Below, in pieces: positions 50,363 to 59,592 of a stretch of 64,000 nt of DNA. The notes below the pieces were generated by a model, which worked only from the letters and a program-made list of their open reading frames with translations, was not told where the DNA came from and searched no databases. The stretch is taken from contig NZ_JAMXFC010000014.1 of the NCBI RefSeq assembly GCF_025370755.1, positions 91,154-155,153 of the forward strand, in the 5' to 3' direction. Source of the DNA: Laspinema sp. D2d. Lineage in GTDB: Bacteria > Cyanobacteriota > Cyanobacteriia > Cyanobacteriales > Laspinemataceae. Both the position numbers and the translations under genes were made by a program. Positions within the stretch are counted from its first letter, which is position 1; the number at the start of each line of letters is the position of its first letter.

Positions 50363-50881
50363 ATGCTAGACGCATTTGCAAAAGTTGTTTCGCAAGCAGA
50401 CGCACGTGGCGAATTCCTGAGCACCGCCCAATTGGATGCTCTGACCAACATGGTCAAAGAAGGTAACAAGCGCTTGGATACCGTCAACCGGATCACCAGC
50501 AACGCTTCTCAAATCGTTTCTGAAGCCGCTCGTTCTCTGTTTTCTGAGCAACCCCAGCTGATCCAACCCGGTGGAAATGCTTACACCAACCGTCGTATGG
50601 CAGCTTGCTTACGCGACATGGAAATCATCCTGCGCTACGTCACCTACGCAGTCATCGCCGGTGATGCCAGCGTGTTAGACGATCGCTGCTTGAATGGTCT
50701 TCGTGAAACCTACCAAGCCCTGGGTGTTCCCGGTGGTTCCGTTGCCACTGGCGTTCAAAAAATGAAAGATGCTGCTGTCCGCATCGCCAACGATCCCGCA
50801 GGTATCACTCCTGGTGATTGCAGCGCTTTGATGTCTGAAATCGCTGGCTACTTCGATCGCGCAGCTTCTGCGGTTTCCTAG
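50363..50881 (+). CDS. cpcB: C-phycocyanin beta subunit
   Basis: Light-harvesting biliprotein of phycobilisome rods. The 172-residue globin-like chain has both phycocyanobilin attachment cysteines at the standard positions: Cys82 in [11 protein letters not shown] and Cys153 in TPGDCSAL. Asn72 in GGNAYTNRR is the site that is methylated in the family. It opens [18 protein letters not shown], as expected. A strong ribosome site (AAAGGAG, 50347-50353) precedes the ATG. It is the first gene of the cpc operon, with cpcA 130 bases downstream. Codon choice looks more biased than in neighbouring genes, as expected for a very highly expressed protein. Confidence 0.98.
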   Translation: MLDAFAKVVSQADARGEFLSTAQLDALTNMVKEGNKRLDTVNRITSNASQIVSEAARSLFSEQPQLIQPGGNAYTNRRMAACLRDMEIILRYVTYAVIAGDASVLDDRCLNGLRETYQALGVPGGSVATGVQKMKDAAVRIANDPAGITPGDCSALMSEIAGYFDRAASAVS

Positions 50882-51011
50882 TCTGATTTAGTCTGACTAA
50901 AAACCCAAACTATCTTTTCTTTTTAAGGATGGAGCCATTGTGCCAAGTCCTTAAAAAAAACCAAAACCAAAGAACGAAAAATTAGTACAACCCTAGGGAG
51001 ATACTGCAACG

Positions 51012-51500
51012 ATGAAAACCCCAATTACTGAAGCAATTTCTTCTGCTGACGCTCAAGGCCGTTTCTTAGGCAACTCCGAACTCCAAGCTGTTGATGGTCG
51101 CTTCAAGCGCGCTCAAGCCAGCATGGAAGCTGCTCGTGCTTTAACCAGCAACGCACAACGCTTAACCGAAGGTGCTGCACAAGCTGTCTACAACAAGTTC
51201 CCCTACACCACCTCCATGCAGGGACCGAACTATGCTTCTACCGAAACCGGCAAGCAAAAGTGCTCTCGCGATATCAGCTACTACCTCCGTATGGTGACCT
51301 ACTGCTTAGTTGCAGGTGGCACCGGACCGATGGATGAGTACCTGATTGCTGGTTTGGATGAAATCAACAGCACCTTTGATTTATCTCCCAGCTGGTACGT
51401 TGAAGCCCTCAAGTACATCAAGAGCAATCATGGTCTCAGCGGACAAGCTGCTGTTGAAGCCAACACCTACATCGACTACGCAATCAATGCTCTCAGCTAA
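51012..51500 (+). CDS. cpcA: C-phycocyanin alpha subunit
   Basis: Partner of CpcB in the rod hexamer. The 162 residues carry the single phycocyanobilin cysteine Cys84 in [15 protein letters not shown] and the typical GPNYAS and [18 protein letters not shown] segments. It ends IDYAINALS, the usual C-terminus. The bilin is attached at Cys84 by the CpcE/CpcF lyase encoded further down the operon. The ribosome site is AGGGAG before the ATG. A large hairpin lies right after the gene. Confidence 0.98.
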   Translation: MKTPITEAISSADAQGRFLGNSELQAVDGRFKRAQASMEAARALTSNAQRLTEGAAQAVYNKFPYTTSMQGPNYASTETGKQKCSRDISYYLRMVTYCLVAGGTGPMDEYLIAGLDEINSTFDLSPSWYVEALKYIKSNHGLSGQAAVEANTYIDYAINALS

Positions 51501-51550
51501 TTGATGCTTTCTTCTGGCATCTATCTGATTGCTTAGAACGGTAAAAGGTG

Positions 51551-51615
51551 AGATGTCCGGGGAGGTAGGCGGGTGCTGGCAGCAGGCTAGTCTCTGTTTA
51601 CCTGTCCGGGCATCT
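51551..51615 (+). terminator. Attenuator-like hairpin between cpcA and cpcC
   Basis: AGATGTCCGG pairs with CCGGGCATCT (one G-T wobble), and an inner AGGTA pairs with TACCT. The following TTTGTATTTG is T-rich but broken. A partial terminator here would give much more cpcBA than linker transcript, as known in other cyanobacteria. Confidence 0.75.
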
Positions 51616-51739
51616 TTGTATTTGTTGAAGCTGAAAAACCCCGTAAGAACCGATCGCGGTACCCAGATTTTGGATGGTCTAAAGAAAAAGCACCTCTAAA
51701 ATCACAACAGTAAAAACTTTTTTTTGGGAGATTGTTTAG

Positions 51740-52600
51740 ATGGCAATTACAACAGCAGCATCCCGTTTGGGAACGACACCTTATGAAGATACAGGCCGGG
51801 TAGAACTGCGTCAAAATAGCAGTGAACAAGATATCGAAGCTGTGATTCGCAGCGTTTACCGCCAGGTACTCGGGAACGATTATGTGATGAAATCCCAGCG
51901 CCTCAACAGTGCGGAATCGCTGTTGAAAAATGGCAAAATGACCGTGCGGGATTTTGTCCGCGCTGTTGCTAAATCGGAACTTTACAAAGAAAAGTTTCTT
52001 TACCCCAATTTCCAAACCCGCGTCATTGAACTTAATTATAAACATCTGTTGGGACGCGCTCCTTACGATGAAACTGAGGTGATTTATCACCTGGATCTGT
52101 ATGAAACCCACGGGTTTGATGCCGAAATCGATTCTTACATCGATTCTCCCGAATATGAAAGCAACTTTGGGGACAATATTGTACCCTACTATCGTGGCTT
52201 TGCAACCCAAAATGGTCAAAAAACCGTTGGGTTTAACCGGATGTTCCGCCTCTATCGCGGTTACGCTAACAGCGATCGCGCGCAACTCGAAGGCAGCAAA
52301 TCTCGGTTGATCCGCGAATTGGGCAAAAATCAAACTAACACGATTGTTGCTCCCTCGGGCGGTTCTGATGGCTGGTCCTACCGTTCTTCTGTCGATTCTT
52401 CTCCCGCAACCTGCCTCGGTGGTGCATTTGTTGGGTTTGGAAAAGATGGCGGTGTATATCGCATCGAAGTCACCGGACTCCGGCAAACTGGCGTCCGTCG
52501 CAGTTGCCAAACCTTCCTCGTTCCTTACGAGAGCTTATCTACAAAAATTCAACAAATCGTGAAGCAAGGCGGAAAAATCGCCAGCATCACGACTGCCTAA
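51740..52600 (+). CDS. cpcC: Phycobilisome rod linker polypeptide
   Basis: Non-pigmented linker that joins phycocyanin hexamers in the rod. The 286 residues have an N-terminal PBS-linker domain at about 20-150 ([51 protein letters not shown]). A C-terminal CpcD-like domain lies at about 230-285 ([30 protein letters not shown]). Only one rod-linker gene is present, where many cyanobacteria carry two (cpcC1/C2 or cpcH/I). The gene follows the hairpin after cpcA by about 125 bases, with TTGGGAG before the ATG. Confidence 0.96.
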   Translation: MAITTAASRLGTTPYEDTGRVELRQNSSEQDIEAVIRSVYRQVLGNDYVMKSQRLNSAESLLKNGKMTVRDFVRAVAKSELYKEKFLYPNFQTRVIELNYKHLLGRAPYDETEVIYHLDLYETHGFDAEIDSYIDSPEYESNFGDNIVPYYRGFATQNGQKTVGFNRMFRLYRGYANSDRAQLEGSKSRLIRELGKNQTNTIVAPSGGSDGWSYRSSVDSSPATCLGGAFVGFGKDGGVYRIEVTGLRQTGVRRSCQTFLVPYESLSTKIQQIVKQGGKIASITTA

Positions 52601-52781
52601 TTTAGGATAAATCTCAGACAGCCCACAGGACGCAAATGCCATCAGCGCAGCCGGATTAATCCACCCGAAATATTTCCAAGAGATAGGGTGAAATATTCCA
52701 GATTAAGCCGTGGAAAAGTATTATGGCGATCGCCTGTGGGTTAACCTAGTCAATCTACACTCAAGGAGCTAGTCACATCAA

Positions 52782-53051
52782 ATGTTAGGTCAAGTTGCAG
52801 GCTTAAATCAATCCAACACCAGTGCAGGAAATCGTTTCTTTCGCTATGAAGTGACCGGATTGCGTCAAAACGAAGAAAGCGATCAAACCAACTACTCTAT
52901 CCGCCATAGTGGAAGTGTGTTCATCACCGTTCCCTACAATCGCATGAACGAAGAAATGCAGCGGATTACCCGCCTGGGTGGAAAAATTGTTAGCATTCAC
53001 CCCTTGAATGTTGAAATTGAGCAACAGACTCATGAAGGAGAGGCTGAATAG
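52782..53051 (+). CDS. cpcD: Phycobilisome rod-capping linker
   Basis: Small 89-residue linker that ends the rod. The whole chain is one CpcD domain (FFRYEVTGLRQNEES, FITVPYNRMNEEMQRIT), closely related to the C-terminal domain of CpcC. Length is normal (about 80-90). AAGGAGC precedes the ATG by about 13 bases. It lies 42 bases upstream of cpcE. Confidence 0.95.
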   Translation: MLGQVAGLNQSNTSAGNRFFRYEVTGLRQNEESDQTNYSIRHSGSVFITVPYNRMNEEMQRITRLGGKIVSIHPLNVEIEQQTHEGEAE

Positions 53052-53093
53052 GTTAGAGATTCTAACCTGTTAGCCCAACCTGGTTTTTAACTC

Positions 53094-53939
53094 ATGTGGG
53101 ACAATCTTGAATCAGGCTCACCGGCCCCTCCAGCAGGGGACGGTGAGACTTTAACTGTAGAGGTGGCGATCGCCAATTTGCGCCACGAAGATTTGAGCTT
53201 GCGTTACTACGCCGCTTGGTGGATTGGCAGATTTGGCGTTCGTGAACCAGCGGCGATCGATGCCTTGCTGGATTTGTTATCTGAAGAGGGAGATAAAACC
53301 GAGGCGGGAGGGTTTCCGTTGCGGCGCAATGCCGCCCGCGCACTAGGTAAAGTCGGGGACGATCGCGCAGTGGCGGCCCTGATTGAATGCTTAGGCTGCT
53401 CCGATTATTATGTCCGGGAAGCGGCAGCAGAGAGTTTGGAACGACTCGGCGATCGCACCGCCATTCCTGCCCTGATGGAATTACTCAATGGGGGCCTCAC
53501 CGCAGCGGTCCAGGTGCCGGGAAAACCCCACCTCACTCAACCCTACGATACGATCTTAGAAGCGTTGGGAACCCTGCGAGCCACAGAAGCAATTCCCCTG
53601 ATTCAGCCCTTTCTCGAACATTCCTTTCCTCGGGTGCAATATTCCGCCGCCCGGGCAATGTATCAACTAACTGGAGAAGGGCAGTATGCAGACCGTTTAG
53701 TTCAAGCCTTGCAGGGAAAAGATTTGCAACTGCGGCGATCGGCTTTATTAGATTTGGGCGCGATCGCCTATTTACCCGCAGCCAAAGCCATTTCTCAAAC
53801 CTTGGCCGAAAATAGTATCAAGTTGATTGCCCTCAAAGGACTCATTGAGCATAATCTGACTCTCACCCATCCGGATGCCGCCCCAGATTTATCTCCAGAG
53901 TTGATTGAAGTGATGAATCTGATGGATAGTCTCTTGTAG
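53094..53939 (+). CDS. cpcE: Phycocyanobilin lyase subunit alpha (CpcE)
   Basis: One half of the heterodimeric lyase that attaches phycocyanobilin to Cys84 of CpcA. The 281 residues are built of HEAT-type helical repeats (RHEDLSLRYYAAWWIGRFG, DDRAVAALIECLG, YYVREAAAESLERLGD, VQYSAARAMYQLTG). Location after cpcD is the common one. The ATG at 53094 opens MWDNLESGSPAPP. There is no catalytic motif to read, as is usual for this family, so function rests on repeats plus operon position. Confidence 0.94.
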   Translation: MWDNLESGSPAPPAGDGETLTVEVAIANLRHEDLSLRYYAAWWIGRFGVREPAAIDALLDLLSEEGDKTEAGGFPLRRNAARALGKVGDDRAVAALIECLGCSDYYVREAAAESLERLGDRTAIPALMELLNGGLTAAVQVPGKPHLTQPYDTILEALGTLRATEAIPLIQPFLEHSFPRVQYSAARAMYQLTGEGQYADRLVQALQGKDLQLRRSALLDLGAIAYLPAAKAISQTLAENSIKLIALKGLIEHNLTLTHPDAAPDLSPELIEVMNLMDSLL

Positions 53940-53968
53940 GCGATCGCTACGTCACTTTGACCCCACCC

Positions 53969-54004
53969 TAACCCTCCCCAAGACACAGGGGAGGGGACCG
54001 GAGA
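53969..54004. repeat. GC-rich inverted repeat, copy of the element at 1-34
   Basis: TAACCCTCCCC then AGGGGAGGGGACCGGAG, closely like the sequence at the start of the window. It lies between cpcE and cpcF and may form a hairpin in the transcript. Confidence 0.6.
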
Positions 54005-54158
54005 ATCACCATAAACGGAATAAAACCTACTCGGGTCAGGAGAGAGGGGTGGGGTCCTTCCGTTGATCAAAACTCTGGAGAATCAATCAGGCTTTAATGA
54101 TACTTTTGTGTGGATTAAAATTAACCCTTTTTAATAAAACAGCGATCCAACAGTTCTC

Positions 54159-54812
54159 ATGACTGAACCAGCCGGAATCACCCCCCTGATTAAAGCCGTT
54201 GAAGAGGCAGACTCCGCAGAACGGTTAACAATAGCCTTATGGAAATTAGCCCAAGCGCGATCGCCCGAAGCAATTCCCACCTTAATCGAAGCCCTCGGTT
54301 TCAATAACCCTGGTGCTGCCGTGGCGGGAGTAGAGGGATTAGTTGCCCTTGGGGAAATCGCCGTGGTCCCCCTGTTAAAACAACTCGATGGATTCAATTA
54401 TGGCGCTAGAGCCTGGGCCCTACGGGCTTTAGCCAAAATTGGTGACCCACGGGGATTAGAGTTACTCTTAGAAACTGCAGCCCGTGATTTTGCTTTGAGC
54501 GTGCGTCGTGCAGCAGCCAGCGGCTTGGGGAATATCCTCTGGGAAAAAATGGAACCCGAGGAAAGAGCGACAGCCCAAGAAAAAGTGTATCAAACCCTTT
54601 TGGAAGTGCTGCAAGATCCAGAATGGGTGGTCCGCTATGCAGCAATTGTGGGAATGCAAGGACTTGCCACAGCAGCGGTATCGAATTCGCCCATTTGGTT
54701 GCGTCAACTCTTAACTCAGTTAGGCGATCGGGCCAAATCTGATGAGGAGTTAGTGGTGCGTGCGCGGGCTCAACTGGCTTATCAACAATTACAAATCACC
54801 GCCCCCGCTTAA
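54159..54812 (+). CDS. cpcF: Phycocyanobilin lyase subunit beta (CpcF)
   Basis: Second half of the CpcE/CpcF lyase. The 217 residues are HEAT-like repeats (AIPTLIEALGFNNPGAAVAGVEGL, split here only by position 45-68, and YGARAWALRALAKIGDPRG). CpcF is usually about 200-215 residues, so the length fits. The gap of 219 bases from cpcE contains a repeat element and may hold a separate promoter. It ends seven bases before a convergent small membrane protein gene. Confidence 0.93.
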   Translation: MTEPAGITPLIKAVEEADSAERLTIALWKLAQARSPEAIPTLIEALGFNNPGAAVAGVEGLVALGEIAVVPLLKQLDGFNYGARAWALRALAKIGDPRGLELLLETAARDFALSVRRAAASGLGNILWEKMEPEERATAQEKVYQTLLEVLQDPEWVVRYAAIVGMQGLATAAVSNSPIWLRQLLTQLGDRAKSDEELVVRARAQLAYQQLQITAPA

Positions 54813-54819
54813 GACCCGC

Positions 54820-55005
54820 TTACTTCCCCGAAGAACCCGAATTCTCCGAGGGTTCCCTCAAAAATGCCTGAAACAGACTCCAAAGGGTCCAGAGTAAGCC
54901 CGTCCCTAAGACAAACAGCATCAAAGCGGATAAGGCACCAAAGGGAGAAAGCACGGCAATCAGTAACAGGCCAAATATTAATAGAGTAATGATGGGCTGA
55001 TTCAT
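54820..55005 (-). CDS. Small membrane protein (61 aa), hypothetical
   Basis: A 61-residue, very hydrophobic protein with two membrane segments (residues 5-20 and 25-45) and a polar Ser/Glu/Gly-rich tail. The start MNQPIITLLIFGLLL is plausible and AACCCCATCTC-type bases precede it without a clear ribosome site. Similar short proteins occur in cyanobacteria, to my memory, but no function is known. Convergent with cpcF. Confidence 0.6.
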   Translation of the reverse strand: MNQPIITLLIFGLLLIAVLSPFGALSALMLFVLGTGLLWTLWSLFQAFLREPSENSGSSGK

Positions 55006-55303
55006 GAGATGGGGTTGCTCCGATTCTGACTCTACCCTCTGAGTCTATCCAGTCGGATTTACTGCTGACCTCTTTCCCCGTACTGAGATTTTATCTGCGA
55101 TGGGGTTGATCTCGATTACAGGAGGGAGACAGACTAAGCAGGTATTGAATAGATCTAGGGGTGGGGCATTTTTGGGGATGCCATCCTGTTGCAGAGTCTG
55201 TGGAGAGATAGGGGGATGATCATTCGAGGGTTTAATTCCTTTCAAAAAAGTCCTGTAGAGGGGTTGCAAAACTGCCCCGAACTTTGGTAAAGTTAAAACT
55301 TAT

Positions 55304-55376
55304 GCTGGTGTAGCTCAGTTGGTAGAGCAACGCACTTGTAATGCGTGGGTCGCGGGTTCAACTCCTGTCACCAGCT
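55304..55376 (+). tRNA. tRNA-Thr(UGU)
   Basis: A 73-base tRNA. Acceptor stem GCTGGTG/CACCAGC, D-arm TAGCTCAGTTGGTAGAGCA, anticodon stem ACGCA/TGCGT with loop CTTGTAA and anticodon TGT, T-arm GCGGG-TTCAACT-CCTGT. The 3' CCA is not encoded. Confidence 0.97.
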
Positions 55377-55410
55377 TTAACTCAAAAATTTCTGGCTTCG
55401 TTCAGAAGAG

Positions 55411-55440
55411 AATCCCCCCTGCTTTTCAGGGGGGATTTTT
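55411..55440. terminator. Terminator between tRNA-Thr and icd
   Basis: AATCCCCCCTG and CAGGGGGGATT are perfect 11-bp arms around CTTTT, ending in T5. It serves the tRNA on the plus strand, and possibly icd from the other side. Confidence 0.88.
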
Positions 55441-55457
55441 AAAGTTTTGTCCGAGGT

Positions 55458-56885
55458 CTAATCGTTGAAATGTTTAATAATCGCGTCGGCAAACTCAGAA
55501 CATTTGAGGGGGTTTTCCACGGGGGGTTCCATTAATCGAGCCAAGTCGTAAGTCACCTCACGGTTAGAAATGGCTCCTCCAATGCCTTTTTTAATCAAAT
55601 CAGCGGCTTCTTGCCATCCCATATATTCCAACATCATCACTCCAGAGAGGATAACGGAACCGGGATTAATGCGATCGAGCCCGGCGTGTTTGGGTGCGGT
55701 GCCGTGAGTGGCTTCAAAAATAGCACATTGGTCGCCAATATTGGCCCCGGGTCCCATGCCTAATCCACCGACGATCGCCGCTGCGGCATCGGAGAGGTAG
55801 TCACCGTTTAAATTCATTGTCGCCAAAATGGAATACTCATCGGGGCGAGTTTGGATTTGCTGAAAGATACTATCAGCAATTCGGTCATTGACCATAATTT
55901 TCTCTTTCCATTTGCGATCGCCGTGAGTCTCCCAGATGGCATCAAGCACCTGCTGGACTTCCGTGCAAACCACCGCCTGTTTTTCCTCTGTCAGGGCATC
56001 ATAACCCGGGTCAATCTGACGAGCATTCTCTTCAATACTCAGGTCAGGATTTTTCTCTTTATTGCTCAAAATCCAGGATTCCCGTTCTGTGACGCACTCA
56101 TTACGAAACTCCGTGGTTGCTAGTTCGTAACCCCAGTCCCGGAACGCTCCTTCGGTGTACTTCATAATATTGCCCTTATGGACCAAAGTCACCATTTGTT
56201 TAGCTTTGGGCAAGCGTAAGGCGTGTTTAATCGCACGACGAACCAGACGCTGGGAATTGGTTTTGCTAATCGGTTTAATGCCAATCCCAGAATCGAGGCG
56301 AATTTGTTTTTTCCCATGTTCTGGGGTTTGGGGAATTAATTGAGTATTGAGAATATCAATTAATTTTTCGCAGATTTCCGTACCCGCACGCCATTCGATT
56401 CCCAGATAAATATCTTCGGTATTTTCCCGATAAACAATTACATCCAGTTGTTCAGGGTGTTTGTGTGGGGAGGGGGTTCCGGGATAATATTTGCAGGGTC
56501 GGACACAGGCATAGAGGTCGTGAATTTGGCGGAGGGCCACATTGAGGGAACGAATCCCGCCACCGACTGGGGTAGTTAAGGGGCCTTTGATGGCGATGCC
56601 ATATTCTGCGATCGCCTTGTTAGTATCCTCGGGCAAATATTGATAAGTGCCGTATTTTTCGCAGGCTTCATCACCGGCGTAGATTTTGAACCAGCTAATT
56701 TTACGTTTGCCCCCATAAGCCGCTTCTACCGCAGCATCGATCGCTTTTTGGGAGGCGGGCCAAATATCAACCCCCGTCCCGTCGCCGCGAATAAAGGGGA
56801 TAATCGGGTTATCGGGAACAATGGGTTCGCCATTTTTAAACGTCACGCGATCGCCAGTCGTCGGGGGAGTCAGTTTCTCGTACAT
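55458..56885 (-). CDS. icd: NADP-dependent isocitrate dehydrogenase
   Basis: Oxidises isocitrate to 2-oxoglutarate with NADP+, the carbon skeleton for nitrogen assimilation. In cyanobacteria 2-oxoglutarate is also the signal read by NtcA and PII. The 475 residues match the long cyanobacterial/bacterial homodimeric type: [18 protein letters not shown] near the start, [21 protein letters not shown] substrate site ([12 protein letters not shown]), and the NADP region [17 protein letters not shown] and GTAPKHAG. A ~50-residue insert around residues 265-315 is typical of cyanobacterial Icd. The ATG at 56885 is conventional. I looked for an NtcA site (GTA-N8-TAC) upstream and found none that was convincing. 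Confidence 0.96.
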   Translation of the reverse strand: MYEKLTPPTTGDRVTFKNGEPIVPDNPIIPFIRGDGTGVDIWPASQKAIDAAVEAAYGGKRKISWFKIYAGDEACEKYGTYQYLPEDTNKAIAEYGIAIKGPLTTPVGGGIRSLNVALRQIHDLYACVRPCKYYPGTPSPHKHPEQLDVIVYRENTEDIYLGIEWRAGTEICEKLIDILNTQLIPQTPEHGKKQIRLDSGIGIKPISKTNSQRLVRRAIKHALRLPKAKQMVTLVHKGNIMKYTEGAFRDWGYELATTEFRNECVTERESWILSNKEKNPDLSIEENARQIDPGYDALTEEKQAVVCTEVQQVLDAIWETHGDRKWKEKIMVNDRIADSIFQQIQTRPDEYSILATMNLNGDYLSDAAAAIVGGLGMGPGANIGDQCAIFEATHGTAPKHAGLDRINPGSVILSGVMMLEYMGWQEAADLIKKGIGGAISNREVTYDLARLMEPPVENPLKCSEFADAIIKHFND

Positions 56886-57049
56886 AATCCACTTACGGTT
56901 AACTTGAGTTAAAGCTGAACCTTCAGCCTTTGAGTAGCGTATCAGAAGCCCTGGGATAAGCCGGTAATCAGTTTATCTTTTTCCTTCCCTATTCCCTCTG
57001 TTGGGTTTTGTAGAATTCAAGACTTGATGAGTTTTGGGGGCATTTGCCC

Positions 57050-57089
57050 AAAAAAATTCGGTCAGGCCCCTTAAATTGGGACTGACCGA
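57050..57089 (-). terminator. Terminator of PEP-CTERM gene
   Basis: TTCGGTCAGGCCC and GGGACTGACCGAA, one mismatch in the stem; the A-run at 57050-57056 gives the T-run on the minus strand. Confidence 0.85.
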
Positions 57090-57161
57090 ACTGATGAATT
57101 AGCTATCCATTAATCGGACAAGGCTTCCTGAAATGTGTTCTTGTCGCGATCGCTGGTTAGA

Positions 57162-58010
57162 TTAACCCTTTTGGCTCATTTTGCGGCGACGTGCAGCAAT
57201 CAAACCACCAGCACCGAGAATCAAACCACCCATCGTCAAGGGTTCGGGAACTTCAACCGGGTCAGTTCCACCCGGAGTTTCCGGAGTTACTGGAGTTTCC
57301 GGAGTTACTGGAGTTTCCGGAGTTTCCGGAGTTACTGGAGTTTCTGGATTCTCGGCGACTGGAGTTTCCGGAGTTTCTGCGGGCGGGGTAGTCACAACAA
57401 TCGGAGATGTGATAGATTCTGCTACTTTGCTGCTGCCGTTGCGAGTACCTCCCACTGGGCCAACACTCTTGAGGCGGATGCCGAAACTCTGAGATGTAAA
57501 AGAACTGAGGGATAGTCCTGCTGCGGAGACTTTAAAGGTCGTGGTTTGATAGTCATCGCCATTGGGGATCCCACCGGAGAAGCCAATTCGGATGCCGACA
57601 TCGAAGGAAGTGTCTCCGCCGCCTCCCTGCATATTCACACCATCACCCAGATTGCCAGCGTTTCCATTTAAATCGCTGCTACCAAGGTTGACTGGCCCAC
57701 CAGATACGCCACTCACGGTCACAGGACCGACGCCATCGGGAAGGTTGAAGTAAACCCCGTTAATATCGCCGATATTTCCAGTATTATCTTCCGGCACTAC
57801 GTTGACAGTAACGGTAATGCTGCCTGGATTGCTCGTATCGTCGAGGGTGACGTTGACCTTAGCTGGATCTCCAGTCTTAGGAGAAGCGTCGAACGTGATA
57901 GAGTCCGCTTTAGCTTGTCCAGGAGCAAAGGCAAGGGAGGCAGCAGCCAGACCGAGAGAAATTAGAGCAGTTTTGGTGAGTCGGTTCGTAAAAGTTAAAT
58001 TAGTAATCAT
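57162..58010 (-). CDS. PEP-CTERM sorting-domain protein with Thr-Pro-Glu repeats
   Basis: An exported 282-residue protein. A signal peptide covers about residues 1-35 (LISLGLAAASLAFAPGQAKA). A beta-rich domain follows at 36-200. A spacer with repeats of PETPVT type lies at about 210-245. It ends in the PEP-CTERM sorting signal: VPEPLT, a hydrophobic helix (GGLILGAGGLIAA) and RRRK. Such proteins are processed by an exosortase (EpsH family) and released or anchored in extracellular matrix. No exosortase gene is in the window. The first domain is acidic and glycine-rich (SGGPVNLGSSDLNGNAGN); I recognise no enzyme motif. Confidence 0.9.
   Translation of the reverse strand: MITNLTFTNRLTKTALISLGLAAASLAFAPGQAKADSITFDASPKTGDPAKVNVTLDDTSNPGSITVTVNVVPEDNTGNIGDINGVYFNLPDGVGPVTVSGVSGGPVNLGSSDLNGNAGNLGDGVNMQGGGGDTSFDVGIRIGFSGGIPNGDDYQTTTFKVSAAGLSLSSFTSQSFGIRLKSVGPVGGTRNGSSKVAESITSPIVVTTPPAETPETPVAENPETPVTPETPETPVTPETPVTPETPGGTDPVEVPEPLTMGGLILGAGGLIAARRRKMSQKG
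57272..57350. repeat. Tandem GGAGTTACTGGAGTTTCC-type repeats
   Basis: Short units of 9 bases (GGAGTTACT and GGAGTTTCC) repeated about nine times in the PEP-CTERM gene, keeping frame and encoding the Thr-Pro-Glu/Val spacer. Confidence 0.85.
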
Positions 58011-58761
58011 GGTTTGACACCTTGCAGTTTAGAGTTAAGTTAGCAGCGGTTGTTCAAGAGATAACGTTTTCTTTATTTAATCTCTCTTGTGCTTATGTCT
58101 ATCATTATTACCTCAACTTTTTCTCTCGTCTAGGGGGTGAGGTGATTCTTTATCTAAAAAAAATACTAGGCTAGGTGTTTTTAAAGATTGAAAGAACTGT
58201 TTGAAATCTCCGAGATTTTTCGGTTGCCTAACTCTTTTAGCTATGCTCTAGTTGCAAGCACTCCGGGAAAATACGGTAGTTTTGGTATTTTTTGAGAGAC
58301 TAAAAGGAAAAAACGCTCTCTTTAGTTTCAATTCAGGGCCTGTAGCTAGACAAGAGGGAAATTTATTCTACAACCATACTACTATTTTATCCCAAACTCG
58401 ACTAGCCGATCTTCCCCAAATTTCTAGCCTAAACACACAGATAGACGGGTCTTTCCTAAATTTGAGTGCAGTTCTGGAACGCGCCAAAGGGCTTTACTCA
58501 AGGATTAGAGAAGATTTACCTAACCACTAAAAGAATTAGACCCCATTTGATAGAGGAACTGTTCCTATAGCTTCAGTTAAAACCGGGTCGAAAATACTGA
58601 AAAAAGCTCGGTCAGATGCGATTTGCCGATCGCCTTTCTCAAAAAATCCCGTTTGAAGATTCGTGATTCTCCAGAATATAGCTGATAATCGATATAAGAA
58701 TCTTTCAGTCCTACCCTGAACCCGAAGAGTTAAAACCTCCCATTTGATGAGAGGTCCACCG
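58011..58761. other. Intergenic region before the broken radical-SAM gene
   Basis: No supported gene. A 92-codon plus-strand frame ending at 58530 has no ATG and no ribosome site. The region 58080-58250 is AT-rich and probably carries the PEP-CTERM promoter. Confidence 0.5.
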
Positions 58762-59385
58762 ATGATCGATTTAATCAACAGCGCACCACCTACCCTCCCC
58801 GACATCCCCGAGGGCTATGTCAATATCATGGGGTACGTGGATGAATCAGAGGTGAATGGACCCGAAACCCGCGCCGTAGTGTGGATCTAAGGTTGTCTCA
58901 GAGAGTGTTCCGGTTGTTTTAATCCGGCATCCTGGCCCTTTGAAGTCAATCAGTTAATGGCTATTGATGAACTCGCGGATAAAATTTTGAGCAATCCCCG
59001 GAATCAAGGGGTGACGTTTTCCGGGGGTGAACCCTTTTGGCAGGCCCCTGCCCTTGCGGAACTCGGGAAAAAAATCAAGGCAGGGGGATTAAATCTGATG
59101 TCCTTTAGCGGGTTTACCTTAGCGGAATTGCGATCGCCTTCTGCACCAGTAGGTGCGGGTGCCTTATTAGAGCAACTCGATATCCTGATTGATGGTCCTT
59201 ATGTCGAATCCTTGGCGATTCATTCCCCAGACTCCCCAGTTTCTTCGCGCAATCAACGGATTCACATCTTCAATGAAGCGTTTAAAGATAAAATTACTTG
59301 GGCCAGCGACCAGATGGAAATCCACATCCTCAAAGATGGAACCAGGATTATTACGGGTTTTCGGGGGCAATTGGGGCTAGAGTAG
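58762..59385 (+). pseudogene. Radical-SAM activase (NrdG-like), interrupted by an in-frame TAA
   Basis: Reading from ATG at 58762 gives 42 residues (MIDLINSAPPTLPDIPEGYV, then ending ETRAVVWI), a TAA at 58888-58890, then GCLRECSGCFNPASWPF in the same frame to 59385. The CX3CX2C radical-SAM motif directly follows the stop. Related proteins have Gln here (VVWVQGCLREC), so CAA to TAA is a one-base change. The rest is intact, including SGGEPFWQAPALAEL and VLKDGTRIITGFRG. The first ATG after the stop (58957) would lack the cysteines, so no active enzyme is made without suppression. The family resembles anaerobic ribonucleotide reductase activases, but its cyanobacterial members are of unproven role. 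A sequencing error cannot be excluded. Confidence 0.85.
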
Positions 59386-59592
59386 AACCCTGTTGCATTC
59401 CGGGAAAGAGACTCCCTAACTCCCTCAAAAGCATCACAGTTCCGTTGACGGGTTCCCCAACATCAGGAAACGGTGACAAGACGCTGCATCATTACCTTGA
59501 AGGGTTCCTTGACATCAGGAAACCATGAGGGTTGGGGGTCTTTTTCGTGAGTGCTATTCTGTGTAAAGCTAATTGTCGCAATTTCCTAGTCC

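Noticed and set aside
56886..57050. NtcA site upstream of icd
   Set aside because: I found no GTA-N8-TAC sequence with a matching -10 in this stretch.
57272..57350. Possible CRISPR array or promoter repeats
   Set aside because: The units are 9 bases, contiguous, and encode the Thr-Pro-Glu spacer of the PEP-CTERM protein.
58252..58530. 92-codon plus-strand frame in the gap before the radical-SAM gene
   Set aside because: No ATG, no ribosome site, and no family resemblance.
58957..59385. A separate short gene starting at ATG 58957
   Set aside because: It would lack the radical-SAM cysteines, has no ribosome site, and the frame is continuous with the upstream part except for one stop. It is the tail of the broken gene.
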